Positions 1 through 8,445 of a stretch of 64,000 bases of DNA are shown piece by piece. The position numbers and the translations under genes are program-made. How positions within the stretch are numbered: the stretch's first letter is position 1; the number at the start of each line of letters is the position of its first letter. Source of the DNA: Azospirillum fermentarium (GTDB lineage: Bacteria; Pseudomonadota; Alphaproteobacteria; Azospirillales; Azospirillaceae); NCBI RefSeq assembly GCF_025961205.1, contig NZ_JAOQNH010000003.1, forward strand, positions 454,501-518,500. The letters run 5' to 3'. The notes beneath the pieces were generated by a model, which saw nothing but the letters and a program-made list of their open reading frames with translations, was not told the DNA's origin and did not search any database.

Positions 1-1
1 G

Positions 2-415
2 CTGGAGTATGTGGCCGGCTATTGCGTGGTCAACGACGTGTCGGAACGCGCGTTCCAACTGGAACGCGCCGGGCAGTGGGACAAGGGCAAGGCCCACGAC
101 ACCTTCGCCCCCGTCGGCCCGTGGCTGGTGACGGCGGACGCGGTGCCGGACCCGCAGGATCTGGATCTGTGGCTGGAGGTGGACGGCCACCGCTACCAGT
201 CGGGGAGCACCCGCACCATGGTGTTCGGGGTGGCCCATCTGGTGTCGTACATCAGCCGGTTCATGACCCTGCACCCCGGCGACATCATCTCCACCGGCAC
301 GCCGCCCGGCGTCGGCATGGGGCAGAAGCCGTCGGTGTTTCTGCGCCCCGGCCAGATCATGCGGCTGGGCGTGACGGGGCTGGGCGAACAGCGCCAGCGC
401 ACCGTCGCCGCCTGA
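2..415 (+). CDS. Fumarylacetoacetate hydrolase family protein (C-terminal fragment)
   Basis: The reading frame is open from the window edge, so this is a 3' fragment of about 137 residues; the true start lies outside. It shows the C-terminal FAA-hydrolase signature, including the segment STGTPPGVGMGQKP that closes the active site, preceded by a conserved NDVSER stretch. Members are metal-dependent C-C hydrolases, isomerases or decarboxylases acting on acylpyruvates and related keto acids. The substrate cannot be read from the fragment. It ends about 45 bp before the convergent chemoreceptor gene. Family assignment is secure; the specific reaction is not. Confidence 0.85.
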   Translation: MEYVAGYCVVNDVSERAFQLERAGQWDKGKAHDTFAPVGPWLVTADAVPDPQDLDLWLEVDGHRYQSGSTRTMVFGVAHLVSYISRFMTLHPGDIISTGTPPGVGMGQKPSVFLRPGQIMRLGVTGLGEQRQRTVAA

Positions 416-461
416 AACGGGCGGCCCGCCGGGGGATCGTCCACCCCGGCGGGCCGGTGCG

Positions 462-2144
462 TTACGCCGTCTTCACGCCGTTGAGGAAGGTTTCCACCGA
501 TCCGCGCAGCTTGGTGCTTTCCCCGGCCAGCAGGCCGGCGGCGGACTGCACCGATCCGGCCATCTGGCCGGTGTTCTGGGCCGCGTCCACCACCTGCGCG
601 ATGTTCGCCGCGACCTCGCGGGTGCCGGTGGCCGCCTGTTCCACGTTGCTGGCCACCTCCCGCATCGCCGCACCCTGTTCTTCGATGGCGCTGGCGATGA
701 TGGTGGACATCTCGTGGATGTTGTTGATGACGGCGGTGATGCGCTGCATGGCGTCCGCCGCGTCGCGGGTTTCGCCCTGGATGGTTTGGACCTGGGCGGC
801 GATGTCCTCGGTCGCCTTGGCGGTCTGGCCGGCCAGGGATTTCACCTCGCTTGCCACGACGGCGAAGCCCTTGCCGGCGTCCCCGGCGCGGGCGGCTTCG
901 ATGGTGGCGTTCAGCGCCAGAAGGTTGGTCTGGCTGGCGATGGCGTTGATGAGGTTCACCACCTCGCCGATGCGCACGGCACTGTGGCCCAGGCTGGCCA
1001 TCGTCCGGTTGGTCTGCTCCACCTCGCTCACCGCGTCGGCGGCGATGCCGGCGGAACGGTTGACCTGGGTGGCGATCTCCTCGATGGACGCCGACAGTTC
1101 CGCCCCCGCCGAGGCGATGGCGGAGACGTTGGCGCCCGCCTGTTCGGCGGCGGCGGACACGGCGGCGCTCTGGCGCTGGGTTTCCTCGGCCACCGCGGTC
1201 ATGCTGCGGGCCATGTCGTCCATGGTGCCGGTTGCGGCGGTCACGCTGCCCAGCACCGCCGTCACCGTCATGTCGAAATCCTGCGTCAGCCCCTCCAGCC
1301 GCAGGCGGCGGGCCTCCCGCGCGGCGATCGCCGCCTTTTCCTCGGCCTCCAGCCGCAGGCGGTCGGCGATGCTGTGCTTGAACACCTCCACCGCGCGGGC
1401 GATGTCGCCGATCTCGTCGTGCCGGTCCCGGCCGGGAACGTCCACCGACACGTCGGATTGCGCCAGCCGGTCCATCACCCGGATCATTGCCGCGGTCGGC
1501 CGGGTGATCGACCGCACGATCAGGGTGGACAGAACCAGCGCCACCGCCAGACCGGCCGCCACCACCCCGGTATTGATCCAGAGCGTGGTGGTGAAATTGT
1601 TCTGCGCCGCCTGGTATTCCTGCTGCGCGACGCGGGTCTGAAGGGTGGTGTCCTCCTCCAGCGTCTTGGACAATGTGCGGAATTCCGGCATCAGCCCGTC
1701 CTCCACCGTGGCGCGGGCGCCCTGTGCGTCGCCGGCTTCCACAAAGCGCACCGCCTTTGCCAGATGGGTGCGGTAGCTGGGCAGGGTGGTTTCGACGACC
1801 TGCGCGATCCGCTGCTCTTCGGGGGTGAGGAAGGTGGCCTTGTACGCTCCCCAATAGGTGTCGATGTCGCGGTTCAGCCCGCCGATCTCGTCCGCATTCC
1901 GCTGAAGACCGGCCTTGTCCCCGGTGTAGGCCAGTCGCATGATCGCGGTCTGGATCATTCCAAGGTCGTGGGTCACGGCGTTGAGCTGCATCAGCGGCAC
2001 GGTGCGGTCCTCGTACACCGTGTGAAGCCCGGCGTTGGAGGCGGCCATCCCCCGTAATCCCATGCCCATCACCACGGCGGTCAGCAGAACCAGAATGCCC
2101 ACCAGCAGCAACAGCCGGGCACGGATGCGGAGGTTCTCAAGCAT
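462..2144 (-). CDS. Methyl-accepting chemotaxis protein
   Basis: A 560-residue transmembrane chemoreceptor. A first membrane helix (about residues 10-30) is followed by a helical periplasmic sensor of four-helix-bundle type (about 35-185), a second membrane helix (about 188-212), a HAMP linker (about 213-265) and a cytoplasmic signalling domain. The hairpin tip reads NLLALNATIEAARAG, the contact site for CheA and CheW. There is no C-terminal CheR-binding pentapeptide. No che genes are nearby, so it is an orphan receptor. The ligand cannot be predicted. The ATG at 2144 directly precedes the first membrane helix. Confidence 0.95.
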   Translation of the reverse strand: MLENLRIRARLLLLVGILVLLTAVVMGMGLRGMAASNAGLHTVYEDRTVPLMQLNAVTHDLGMIQTAIMRLAYTGDKAGLQRNADEIGGLNRDIDTYWGAYKATFLTPEEQRIAQVVETTLPSYRTHLAKAVRFVEAGDAQGARATVEDGLMPEFRTLSKTLEEDTTLQTRVAQQEYQAAQNNFTTTLWINTGVVAAGLAVALVLSTLIVRSITRPTAAMIRVMDRLAQSDVSVDVPGRDRHDEIGDIARAVEVFKHSIADRLRLEAEEKAAIAAREARRLRLEGLTQDFDMTVTAVLGSVTAATGTMDDMARSMTAVAEETQRQSAAVSAAAEQAGANVSAIASAGAELSASIEEIATQVNRSAGIAADAVSEVEQTNRTMASLGHSAVRIGEVVNLINAIASQTNLLALNATIEAARAGDAGKGFAVVASEVKSLAGQTAKATEDIAAQVQTIQGETRDAADAMQRITAVINNIHEMSTIIASAIEEQGAAMREVASNVEQAATGTREVAANIAQVVDAAQNTGQMAGSVQSAAGLLAGESTKLRGSVETFLNGVKTA

Positions 2145-2486
2145 TTGCTTCCTTCATCAGCAGAAAAACGCACGGACCACCACACTGCCAGCGCGTCTGT
2201 CTATGATGTGTTAACAAACGTTATTGAATAAAAATCAGGAGAAAATTATTGCGGCTAAGCTTTGGCTGGGCCGTTCCAAGATTTTATTTTCGTTGATCCT
2301 GCCGGGAGATGCGCGGTTACAGGTTGTAAGCCATGGAAAATGGCGAAATGGTTTGCTTTATATTCTGCAATGCACACCGCACGGGTGCGCCGGAGACGCC
2401 TGCGGAAGGGGAGAATCGGGCATGGCAAAGGGCCGGCCATGCCGCGTTCGGGCAGGCCGGGGCCGTGCAGGGCCAGGGGCATGGGG
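2145..2486. other. Intergenic region upstream of the chemoreceptor gene
   Basis: A 342-bp gap between the start of the chemoreceptor gene and the end of the response-regulator gene, both leftward. The half near the receptor is A/T-rich for this genome and should hold the receptor promoter. I could not find a convincing sigma-54 or sigma-28 element. The half near the regulator holds a terminator-like hairpin, listed separately. The open frames here lack ribosome binding sites and family similarity. Confidence 0.5.
2433..2460 (-). terminator. Hairpin downstream of the response regulator
   Basis: CCGGCC + TGCC pairs with GGCA + GGCCGG around a 7-nt loop, with one bulged A. It lies 26 nt beyond the regulator stop codon. 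There is no T-run on the leftward strand, so intrinsic termination is only a possibility. Confidence 0.4.
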
Positions 2487-3146
2487 TCAGCGCACCAGCC
2501 GGTTCTTTTCCATCACCCGGTTGGCAATGACCACGGCCTGGGTGCGGCTGTAGACCTTCAGCTTTTGCAGGATGGCCGAGACGTGCGCCTTCACCGTGGT
2601 TTCGGTGATGCGCAGTTCAAAGGCGATTTCCTTGTTCAGCTTGCCGGTGCCCAGCATCTCCAGCACCCGCATCTGCTGCGCGGTCAAGGTGGCGAGGCGG
2701 CGCACGATGTCGGCGGTTTCTTCGTCCTCCGGTGATTCCTCCTCCACCGCCCCGGCCAACTGCGGCGGCAGGTAGATTTCACCTTGCAGAACCTGTCTCA
2801 GCGCACCGGCGATGGCATCGCGGGGGGTGGATTTGGGGATGAAGCCCGAGGCCCCGCACTCGATGGCCTCCCGCACCAGACGGCGGTCGTCGTGGGCCGA
2901 CACCACCACCACGGGTGTTGCGGGGAACCGTCCGCGCAGGGTGAGCAGGCCCGACAGCCCGCTGACCCCCGGCATGGTCAGGTCCAGCAGCACAAGGTCC
3001 AGGTCGCCCTTGTCCTCCAGCAGCCGGATGGCGGCGTCCAGGCAATCGGCTTCGAGAATCTCCGAAGCCTGACAGGAATAGACGACGGCGCTGCGCAGCG
3101 CGTCGCGGACCATAGGGTGGTCATCGGCAATCAGAATGCGGCTCAT
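2487..3146 (-). CDS. LuxR-family response regulator
   Basis: A 219-residue two-component response regulator. The receiver domain (about 1-120) has the acidic pair DD at 8-9, the phospho-acceptor Asp in VLLDLTMPG and the conserved Lys in FIPKS. The C-terminal GerE/LuxR helix-turn-helix (about 150-215) contains NKEIAFELRITETTVKAHVSAI. No histidine kinase gene is adjacent. It sits just downstream of, and in the same orientation as, the PQQ alcohol dehydrogenase gene, but a strong hairpin separates them. Family knowledge: ExaE/AgmR-type LuxR regulators control PQQ-dependent alcohol oxidation in pseudomonads, so the same role is plausible here but inferred from position. Confidence 0.9.
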   Translation of the reverse strand: MSRILIADDHPMVRDALRSAVVYSCQASEILEADCLDAAIRLLEDKGDLDLVLLDLTMPGVSGLSGLLTLRGRFPATPVVVVSAHDDRRLVREAIECGASGFIPKSTPRDAIAGALRQVLQGEIYLPPQLAGAVEEESPEDEETADIVRRLATLTAQQMRVLEMLGTGKLNKEIAFELRITETTVKAHVSAILQKLKVYSRTQAVVIANRVMEKNRLVR

Positions 3147-3224
3147 GGCGTGTTTTCACGCTTGTTGGGACGTTTCCTCAAGGATCGATCATGACAGAAA
3201 AGTGAGGTTAGCGGCAACATGAAC

Positions 3225-3264
3225 AAAAACGCCGGCTCCGAATTCTCCCCGGAACCGGCGTTTT
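3225..3264 (-). terminator. Intrinsic terminator of the PQQ alcohol dehydrogenase gene
   Basis: AAAACGCCGG pairs perfectly with CCGGCGTTTT, and an inner TCCG/CGGA pair extends the stem. On the leftward strand the stem ends in a run of Ts (complement of A 3225-3229). It lies about 17 nt after the dehydrogenase stop codon. A T-rich flank on the other side could make it work in both directions. Confidence 0.8.
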
Positions 3265-3280
3265 CATTTAAAGTTTTACT

Positions 3281-5047
3281 TTACGCTTTGGGCAGCTTGA
3301 ACACCCACAGCGAACCGCCCTGGTTGATGTCCTTCACCAGCTTGGCGACGTCGCCACCCCACAGCGGCACGGCACCGCCCCAGCCCGAGACCACGGCGAC
3401 GTACTGTTCGCCGTCCATTTCCCAGGTGATGGGGCAGCCGACCACGCCCGAACCGGTCTGGAACTTCCAGACTTCCTTGCCCGACTTGGCGTCGAACGCC
3501 TTCAGGAAGCCTTCGGGCGTGCCGGTGAACACCAGATTGCCGGCGGTGGTCAGAACCCCACCCCACAGCGGGGCCGGGTTCTTGTATTCCCACGCGATCT
3601 TGCCGGTCTTGGGGTCGATGGCGCGCAGCGCACCGATGTAGTCGTTGTACAGCGGCTTGATGGTGAAGCCGGCACCCAGGTAGGCCGCACCCTTCTTGTA
3701 GGTGATCGGCTCGTTCCAGATGTCCATGCCCCATTCGTTGGCCGGCACGTAGAACAGCTCGGTGTCGGGGTTGTAGGCCATGGGCATCCAGTTCTTCGCA
3801 CCCAGGAAGGCGGGGGCGGAGAACACCGACTTGCCCTTGGCGTCGTGGCTGCCGTCGGCGGGGGCACCCGGACGGTTGTCGTCGTTGTAGACCGGACGGC
3901 CGGTCTTCAGGTCGATCTCCTTGGCCCAGGTGATCTTGCTGACGAAGGGGGAGGCGTTGATGAGCTTGCCGTTGGTGCGGTCGAGCACATAGAAGAAGCC
4001 GTTGCGGTCGGCCTTGGCGCCGGCCTTGATCACCTTGCCGTCTTTCTTCAGGTCGAACGACACCAGTTCGTTCACGCCGTCGAAGTCCCAGCCGTCGTGT
4101 GGCGTGGTCTGGTAGTGCCACTTGATCTCGCCCGTGTTGGGGTCGATCGCCAGCGTGGACGAGGTGTAAAGGTTGTCGCCGGGGCGCAGGTGCGAGTTCC
4201 ACGGCGCCGGGTTGCCGGTGCCGAAGTACAGCAGGTTGGTTTCGGGGTCGTAGGTGCCACCCAGCCAGGTGGCGCCGCCGCCCGTCTTCCACATGTCGCC
4301 GGGCCAGGAGGCGTTGACCGTGCCGGTCACGCCCGAGTCCTTGCCGTTCAGCGTCCCCATGTTGCCTTCGATGGTCGGGCGCTGCCAGATCAACTCGCCG
4401 GTTTCGGCGTCGCGCGCCTCCACCATGCCGATGACGCCGAATTCACCGCCGGAATTGCCGGTGATGATCTTGCCGTCCACGATCAGCGGGGCGGCGGTCA
4501 TGGAATAGCCGTCCTTGTATTCCGCCGTCTTCTTGGACCAGATGACCTTGCCGGTGTCCTTGTCCAGGGCCACCAGACGGGCGTCCAGCGTGCCGAAATA
4601 GACCTTGTTGCCATAGACCGCCGCGCCGCGGTTGATGACGTCGCAGCACGGCATGATGCCGTCGGGCAGACGGTGGTCGTACTGCCACAGCTTCTTGCCG
4701 GTGCGGGCATCGACGGCGTAGAGGCGGGAATAGGAGCCGGTGACGTACATCACGCCATCGACGACCAGCGGCTGGGCTTCCTGCCCGCGCTGCTTTTCAC
4801 CGCCGAAGGAGAAGGACCACACCGGCGTCAGCTTGGACACGGTGTCGGGGGTCAGGGCCTTCAGCGGGCTGAAACGCTGCCCCTGATAGCCCAGGCCATA
4901 GGTCAGAACGTCGCCGGTGCTGGCGACGTCGTTGCGCAGGTCGTCCTTGGTCGGGCCGGCGGCAAGCGCGGTGCCGGTGGCGAGTGCAGCCGCCAGCGCG
5001 GCCACCGAAACCGTGGTCCGGTTAAAGACGGACAGAAAACGCGTCAT
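3281..5047 (-). CDS. PQQ-dependent alcohol dehydrogenase, predicted lanthanide type
   Basis: A 588-residue periplasmic quinoprotein of the methanol/ethanol dehydrogenase family, oxidising primary alcohols and passing electrons to a cytochrome c. An N-terminal signal peptide ends near residue 29 (TALAA). The vicinal cysteine pair is at 134-135 (IMPCCDV). Expected metal ligands are visible: Glu202 in GGEFG, Asn279 in FGTGNP and the catalytic Asp321 in GWDFDGVNE. The residue two positions on is Asp323. In characterised enzymes of this family (XoxF, ExaF, PedH) that extra Asp marks lanthanide rather than calcium dependence. I chose the ATG at 5047, which follows a GGGAGG ribosome site and begins the signal peptide, over an upstream in-frame ATG. 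The alcohol substrate is not predictable. Confidence 0.93.
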   Translation of the reverse strand: MTRFLSVFNRTTVSVAALAAALATGTALAAGPTKDDLRNDVASTGDVLTYGLGYQGQRFSPLKALTPDTVSKLTPVWSFSFGGEKQRGQEAQPLVVDGVMYVTGSYSRLYAVDARTGKKLWQYDHRLPDGIMPCCDVINRGAAVYGNKVYFGTLDARLVALDKDTGKVIWSKKTAEYKDGYSMTAAPLIVDGKIITGNSGGEFGVIGMVEARDAETGELIWQRPTIEGNMGTLNGKDSGVTGTVNASWPGDMWKTGGGATWLGGTYDPETNLLYFGTGNPAPWNSHLRPGDNLYTSSTLAIDPNTGEIKWHYQTTPHDGWDFDGVNELVSFDLKKDGKVIKAGAKADRNGFFYVLDRTNGKLINASPFVSKITWAKEIDLKTGRPVYNDDNRPGAPADGSHDAKGKSVFSAPAFLGAKNWMPMAYNPDTELFYVPANEWGMDIWNEPITYKKGAAYLGAGFTIKPLYNDYIGALRAIDPKTGKIAWEYKNPAPLWGGVLTTAGNLVFTGTPEGFLKAFDAKSGKEVWKFQTGSGVVGCPITWEMDGEQYVAVVSGWGGAVPLWGGDVAKLVKDINQGGSLWVFKLPKA

Positions 5048-5281
5048 GATGCGATGACCTCCCTCAAAGTCATGGGTACCGGCGGTGTGCGGTGTTTCCC
5101 CCATCCGCGGCTCCCAACCCCTGTGTGTGGCAAGGGTGGGAACCGGAACGGGGCGGCACGGGTGTTGGCACTGCGTCAGCCGGCCGCCGCAGTGGGGGAG
5201 CCGGTGTGGACGGCCCCCCGATGGTGATAGGGCGCAGTGTAGAGATGCGCCCCGCGACGGCTATTGTGCGATGGTCCAATG

Positions 5282-5312
5282 GGCGGCGGGGGCCGTCTGA
5301 TACCCCGCCGCC
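5282..5312. terminator. Strong inverted repeat between the SoxH-like and dehydrogenase genes
   Basis: GGCGGCGGGG pairs perfectly with CCCCGCCGCC around an 11-nt loop. It lies 22 nt beyond the stop of the SoxH-like gene and about 235 bp upstream of the dehydrogenase start. The T-run (5319-5325) follows on the plus strand, opposite to gene direction, so it may act as a leader or mRNA-stability structure rather than a classical terminator. Confidence 0.55.
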
Positions 5313-5334
5313 TTATCCCTTTTTTATCAACGGG

Positions 5335-6267
5335 TTACTTGGTAACCCGCGGCAGGGTCTCCAACTCGGCGGCGGGCCACAGATGGGCGACCGACCGCTG
5401 ATATTCCGGGCGCAGCACGTTCAGGACCGAAAAGCGCTCGGGGATCGGGGCGTCCAGCATCTCGGCCATGTCGCGCCCCTGGGCCGCGGCGGCGCGCAGC
5501 GACCCGTCCAGCCACGTCAGCCAGTCGCGGGTCTGGGCGATGGCGCCCTTGTCGGGGCGGATGCGCCCGTGGTTGGGCACCAGCACCGACACGTCCAGCG
5601 CATCCAGCGTATCGAGCGCCTTCAGCCATTTGCCCACGTCGGCGTGCGGCGTGGTGGGGGTGCGGTCGGAGAAGACCACGCCCCCGGCAAACAGGACTTT
5701 GGTCGTCTCGTCGTACAGGGCGAGGTCGGCGTGGGTGTGCCCCTCCAGCGGGATCAGGCGCAGGCGGTGGTTGCCGTAGACCACGGTCGATCCGTGAACG
5801 GCCTGGGTCGGCACCACCGGATCGGTGCCCCGCATCCAGTCGCCCACCAGCCGGTACATGTTCTCGGTGATGGCATGGCCTTCGCGTTCGATGCCGGCGA
5901 TGGTGCCGGGCAGGGCTGCGATGGGCACGTCCTTGAACGCCTGCGATCCCAGGAAATAGTCGGGGTGCAGGTTGCTGATGTAGACGATGCGGATCGGTTT
6001 GGGCGTCACCGTGCGGATGGCGGCGCGCATGTCCTCGCCGAAGCGGCGCGACGGGCCGGTCTGGATCACCACCACCCCGTCGTCGGTGACGATGAAGCCG
6101 GGGTTGAGGATGTTGCCGCCGTTGGCGCGGGTGAAATGCTCGGTCGAGCCCACGAAGACATAGGTGTCGGGGGCGATCAGTTCCGGTTTCAGGTCATAGG
6201 AAGGCGCGGCCCAGCCGGGAACGGCGCCCAGCAACAGGACGGCGGCGGCGAGGAGAAGGCGGATCAT
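5335..6267 (-). CDS. Quinoprotein relay system metallohydrolase (SoxH-like, MBL fold)
   Basis: A 310-residue exported protein with a signal peptide (about 1-20) and a metallo-beta-lactamase fold. Families of this kind, paralogues of SoxH, occur with PQQ dehydrogenases and a SoxYZ-like carrier and are thought to be part of an uncharacterised relay. The zinc site looks eroded. The usual HxHxDH motif reads NLHPDY (99-104), and the usual Asp after LFAG is Gly196. GHTH (176-179) and His233 in VPNHG are kept. The ATG at 6267 overlaps the stop of the preceding gene (ATGA), indicating translational coupling. Whether it is type 1 or type 2 of the relay hydrolases I cannot tell. Confidence 0.82.
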   Translation of the reverse strand: MIRLLLAAAVLLLGAVPGWAAPSYDLKPELIAPDTYVFVGSTEHFTRANGGNILNPGFIVTDDGVVVIQTGPSRRFGEDMRAAIRTVTPKPIRIVYISNLHPDYFLGSQAFKDVPIAALPGTIAGIEREGHAITENMYRLVGDWMRGTDPVVPTQAVHGSTVVYGNHRLRLIPLEGHTHADLALYDETTKVLFAGGVVFSDRTPTTPHADVGKWLKALDTLDALDVSVLVPNHGRIRPDKGAIAQTRDWLTWLDGSLRAAAAQGRDMAEMLDAPIPERFSVLNVLRPEYQRSVAHLWPAAELETLPRVTK

Positions 6268-7064
6268 GGCGTGGCCCCCGCGGTCTTGACCGGCACCGGG
6301 ATGGCGGCGGCGATTTCCCCGCCGTTGTTGTCGCGGCCCTTCAGCGTCAGCACCGACCCCGGCACGGGGGCGTCGATGACGAGCGTGAACACCGGGTCTT
6401 CGCTGACCGGCTCCAGCGGCGCCAGGCGGGCGACCGGGGTGCCGGCGGCGTCGGTCAGGGTCAGCGCGTCGATGAAGAAGGCGGGCACCCCGGCCATCAG
6501 CCCGGTGTCCTGCGGGTGGCGGATGCGCAGCTTGACCCGCGCGGCACCGGTATCGCCGGTGGGCCACACGCGGGCCTGCACCTCGCCCAGATGCTCGGAC
6601 CAGTCGGCCGCGGCATAGGAGGCCGGGGGGGCGGCGCACCCGCCGCCGGCGGCATCCACCAGCCGTCCGTTCATGTGCCACACCCCGTCGCGGGTGCGGG
6701 CGGCGGCGCGCACGGCGGTGGCCTGCTGGATCTTGATGCGGGTGGCGATGAAGGGCCGCGCCTTCAGCGGCTCGTACCGCAGCACCACGGGAAAGGGGTT
6801 GAGGTCGGCGACGATGACGATCTCCTCCACCCCCTCCAGGGCGGTGGCGTCCACGGCGATGGGCATGGCGCGGGCGTTTTCGACGTCGGCGGGCGCCATC
6901 ACCACCACGCGGGCGTCGGCCACCACGGGAGCGGTGCCGAACACCTCGGGGTACAGGGTCTCCCACATCACCGACCCCAGCGGGTCTGCGGGAATGGATG
7001 AAGCGGCCAGGGCCGGCGTCACCGCCAGCCACAGGCCGCAGGCCAGAACGGCTGCTGCTCTCAT
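6264..7064 (-). CDS. Quinoprotein dehydrogenase-associated SoxYZ-like carrier protein
   Basis: A 266-residue periplasmic protein with a signal peptide (about 1-20). The N-terminal half is SoxY-like and the C-terminal half SoxZ-like (immunoglobulin fold). A single cysteine in GGGCAAPP (Cys143) sits at the domain junction; in true SoxY the thiosulfate-carrying cysteine is in a C-terminal GGCG. No soxA, soxX, soxB or soxCD genes are nearby, so classical thiosulfate oxidation is unlikely. Family knowledge: these carriers co-occur with PQQ alcohol dehydrogenases. Start at 7064 was chosen because it gives a clean signal peptide. Confidence 0.82.
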   Translation of the reverse strand: MRAAAVLACGLWLAVTPALAASSIPADPLGSVMWETLYPEVFGTAPVVADARVVVMAPADVENARAMPIAVDATALEGVEEIVIVADLNPFPVVLRYEPLKARPFIATRIKIQQATAVRAAARTRDGVWHMNGRLVDAAGGGCAAPPASYAAADWSEHLGEVQARVWPTGDTGAARVKLRIRHPQDTGLMAGVPAFFIDALTLTDAAGTPVARLAPLEPVSEDPVFTLVIDAPVPGSVLTLKGRDNNGGEIAAAIPVPVKTAGATP

Positions 7065-7135
7065 GGGTCCGCGTCTCTCCCTTTGTCGCCGCGCCCTTAC
7101 CGCCCGGCCCGTTGGTGGGGGGAGGGGGCGCGTTG

Positions 7136-8014
7136 TTATTCGATGTTGGCCGCCGGCTGCTGGCGGGTGACGCCATAGCGCGCGAACAGCGCGGTCAGCG
7201 ACCCGTCGGCATCCATGGCGGTGATCACGTCGCCCAGGGCATAGACCAGATCCCGCGAATTCTCCTTCACCGCCATGCCGATGTCCCACCCCGATTGCGG
7301 CATTCCCGGCAGGGTCATGGGGGCGGTGGGATAGGTGGTGGCGCCATCGGCACCCAGCGCCCCTTCGATCTCGCTCAAAGGCGCCAGCACGGCGGCGACG
7401 TCGCCGGCCCGCATGGCCTCCACCGCCTTGGTCACGCTGGGGAAATGGGCGACGCTGGAGCGCAGGCGCCCCCCGAACGCCCCCAGCAGGAAGAAGTCGG
7501 GAACGGTGTCCAGCTCCACCCCGATCTTTTCCCCCTCGGGCAGCGTGGCGATCATGCCGTTGGGCAGCCGGTTGGGGTTGCGGGTCAGGGCGAAGACCTC
7601 GCGCTGGTAGGGGGCGAACAGGACCGCCTCCCCGTTGCGCAGGGCGAATTCCTTGTCATAGGGGACGTGCATCATCACGTCCGCCGGCTCGCCGCCGGTC
7701 AGATACCCCTTCCACACCGCCAGCCGCAGGTCGTCGGAGACGGTTTCCCCCGGCGTGTGTTCCATCAGGTCGGCGGCAACCCCCAGCCGTTCGGCCAGGA
7801 TGCGGCCCAGTTCCACGTCGATCCCGGTCAGTTTGCCGTCGGCGCGGTAGGAGAAGGGTGGGAAATCCCGGTACACCGCGATGCGCAGGCGGCCCCGCGC
7901 CACCACGTCGTCCAGCGGACGGGCGGCTGCGGGGCGAAGGGCCGCCGCGGTACCGGCGGCGGCCAATCCGGCCAACAGGAAGGAGCGGCGGCTGAGCGGC
8001 TGCCCCGTCATCAT
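7136..8014 (-). CDS. Quinoprotein dehydrogenase-associated periplasmic binding protein
   Basis: A 292-residue solute-binding protein of the bacterial extracellular family 3 type. The N-terminus carries a twin-arginine-like motif (LSRRSFLLAG), which suggests Tat export. The mature part starts near RLRIAVYRDFPPFSYR. Related proteins (XoxJ/MoxJ-like) accompany PQQ dehydrogenases and are thought to help activate or mature them rather than feed a transporter. The start ATGATG at 8014-8009 overlaps the stop of the cytochrome gene, so the two are coupled; either ATG is possible. Confidence 0.82.
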   Translation of the reverse strand: MMTGQPLSRRSFLLAGLAAAGTAAALRPAAARPLDDVVARGRLRIAVYRDFPPFSYRADGKLTGIDVELGRILAERLGVAADLMEHTPGETVSDDLRLAVWKGYLTGGEPADVMMHVPYDKEFALRNGEAVLFAPYQREVFALTRNPNRLPNGMIATLPEGEKIGVELDTVPDFFLLGAFGGRLRSSVAHFPSVTKAVEAMRAGDVAAVLAPLSEIEGALGADGATTYPTAPMTLPGMPQSGWDIGMAVKENSRDLVYALGDVITAMDADGSLTALFARYGVTRQQPAANIE

Positions 8015-8445
8015 TCGGCCACCGTTTCCAGCCAGGAGCGGATGGCCCACAGGGCTTCCTGGCCCAGCGCTTCGCCGAACTTGGGCATATAGGTCACCCC
8101 GTTGCGGATGGACCCGTTGGTCACGCGTTCCTTGAACCATTCGTCACCCATGTCGCCCTTTTCCAGATAGCGCAGGTCGGGGGCGATACCGCCCGACACG
8201 GCACCCAGCCCGTGGCAGCGCGCGCAGTTCTGGTTGAAGGCGGACGCACCGATTTCGATGGCGCGCGGGTTGCCGCGGTAGGGATTGCTATCGCGCCACG
8301 TTTCGCCCAGCTTGTCCAGGCCCGTGGTGTCCACCGCCTGGGGCACCACGTCGCCGTGGGCATGGGCTTTGGGGGCGAAGGCCAGCGATCCGGCGGCGCC
8401 AAGGGCCAGGGCGGCAAGGGCAAGGGTGCTCAGACGCAGCGTCAT
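8011..8445 (-). CDS. pedF: Cytochrome c-550 PedF
   Basis: A 144-residue periplasmic c-type cytochrome. A signal peptide (about 1-29, ending AHAH) precedes a mature protein with one heme site CARCH and a distal Met ligand likely in VTYMPKFG. The segment before the heme (HGDVVPQAVDTTGL) matches the PedF/ExaB group, the electron acceptors of PQQ alcohol dehydrogenases. It is the first gene of the leftward arm and is coupled by overlap to the next. The ATG at 8445 follows GAGGAAA with 8-nt spacing; an upstream in-frame ATG would destroy the signal peptide. Confidence 0.9.
   Translation of the reverse strand: MTLRLSTLALAALALGAAGSLAFAPKAHAHGDVVPQAVDTTGLDKLGETWRDSNPYRGNPRAIEIGASAFNQNCARCHGLGAVSGGIAPDLRYLEKGDMGDEWFKERVTNGSIRNGVTYMPKFGEALGQEALWAIRSWLETVAE

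Noticed and set aside
2224..2553. Possible small gene between the chemoreceptor and response regulator
   Set aside because: The frame lacks a proper start signal, changes character midway and overlaps the end of the response regulator gene.
5264..7176. A single fused protein joining the SoxYZ-like and SoxH-like proteins
   Set aside because: One frame stays open through both genes, but it reads the SoxYZ region out of phase; separate start codons, signal peptides and an ATGA overlap show two genes.
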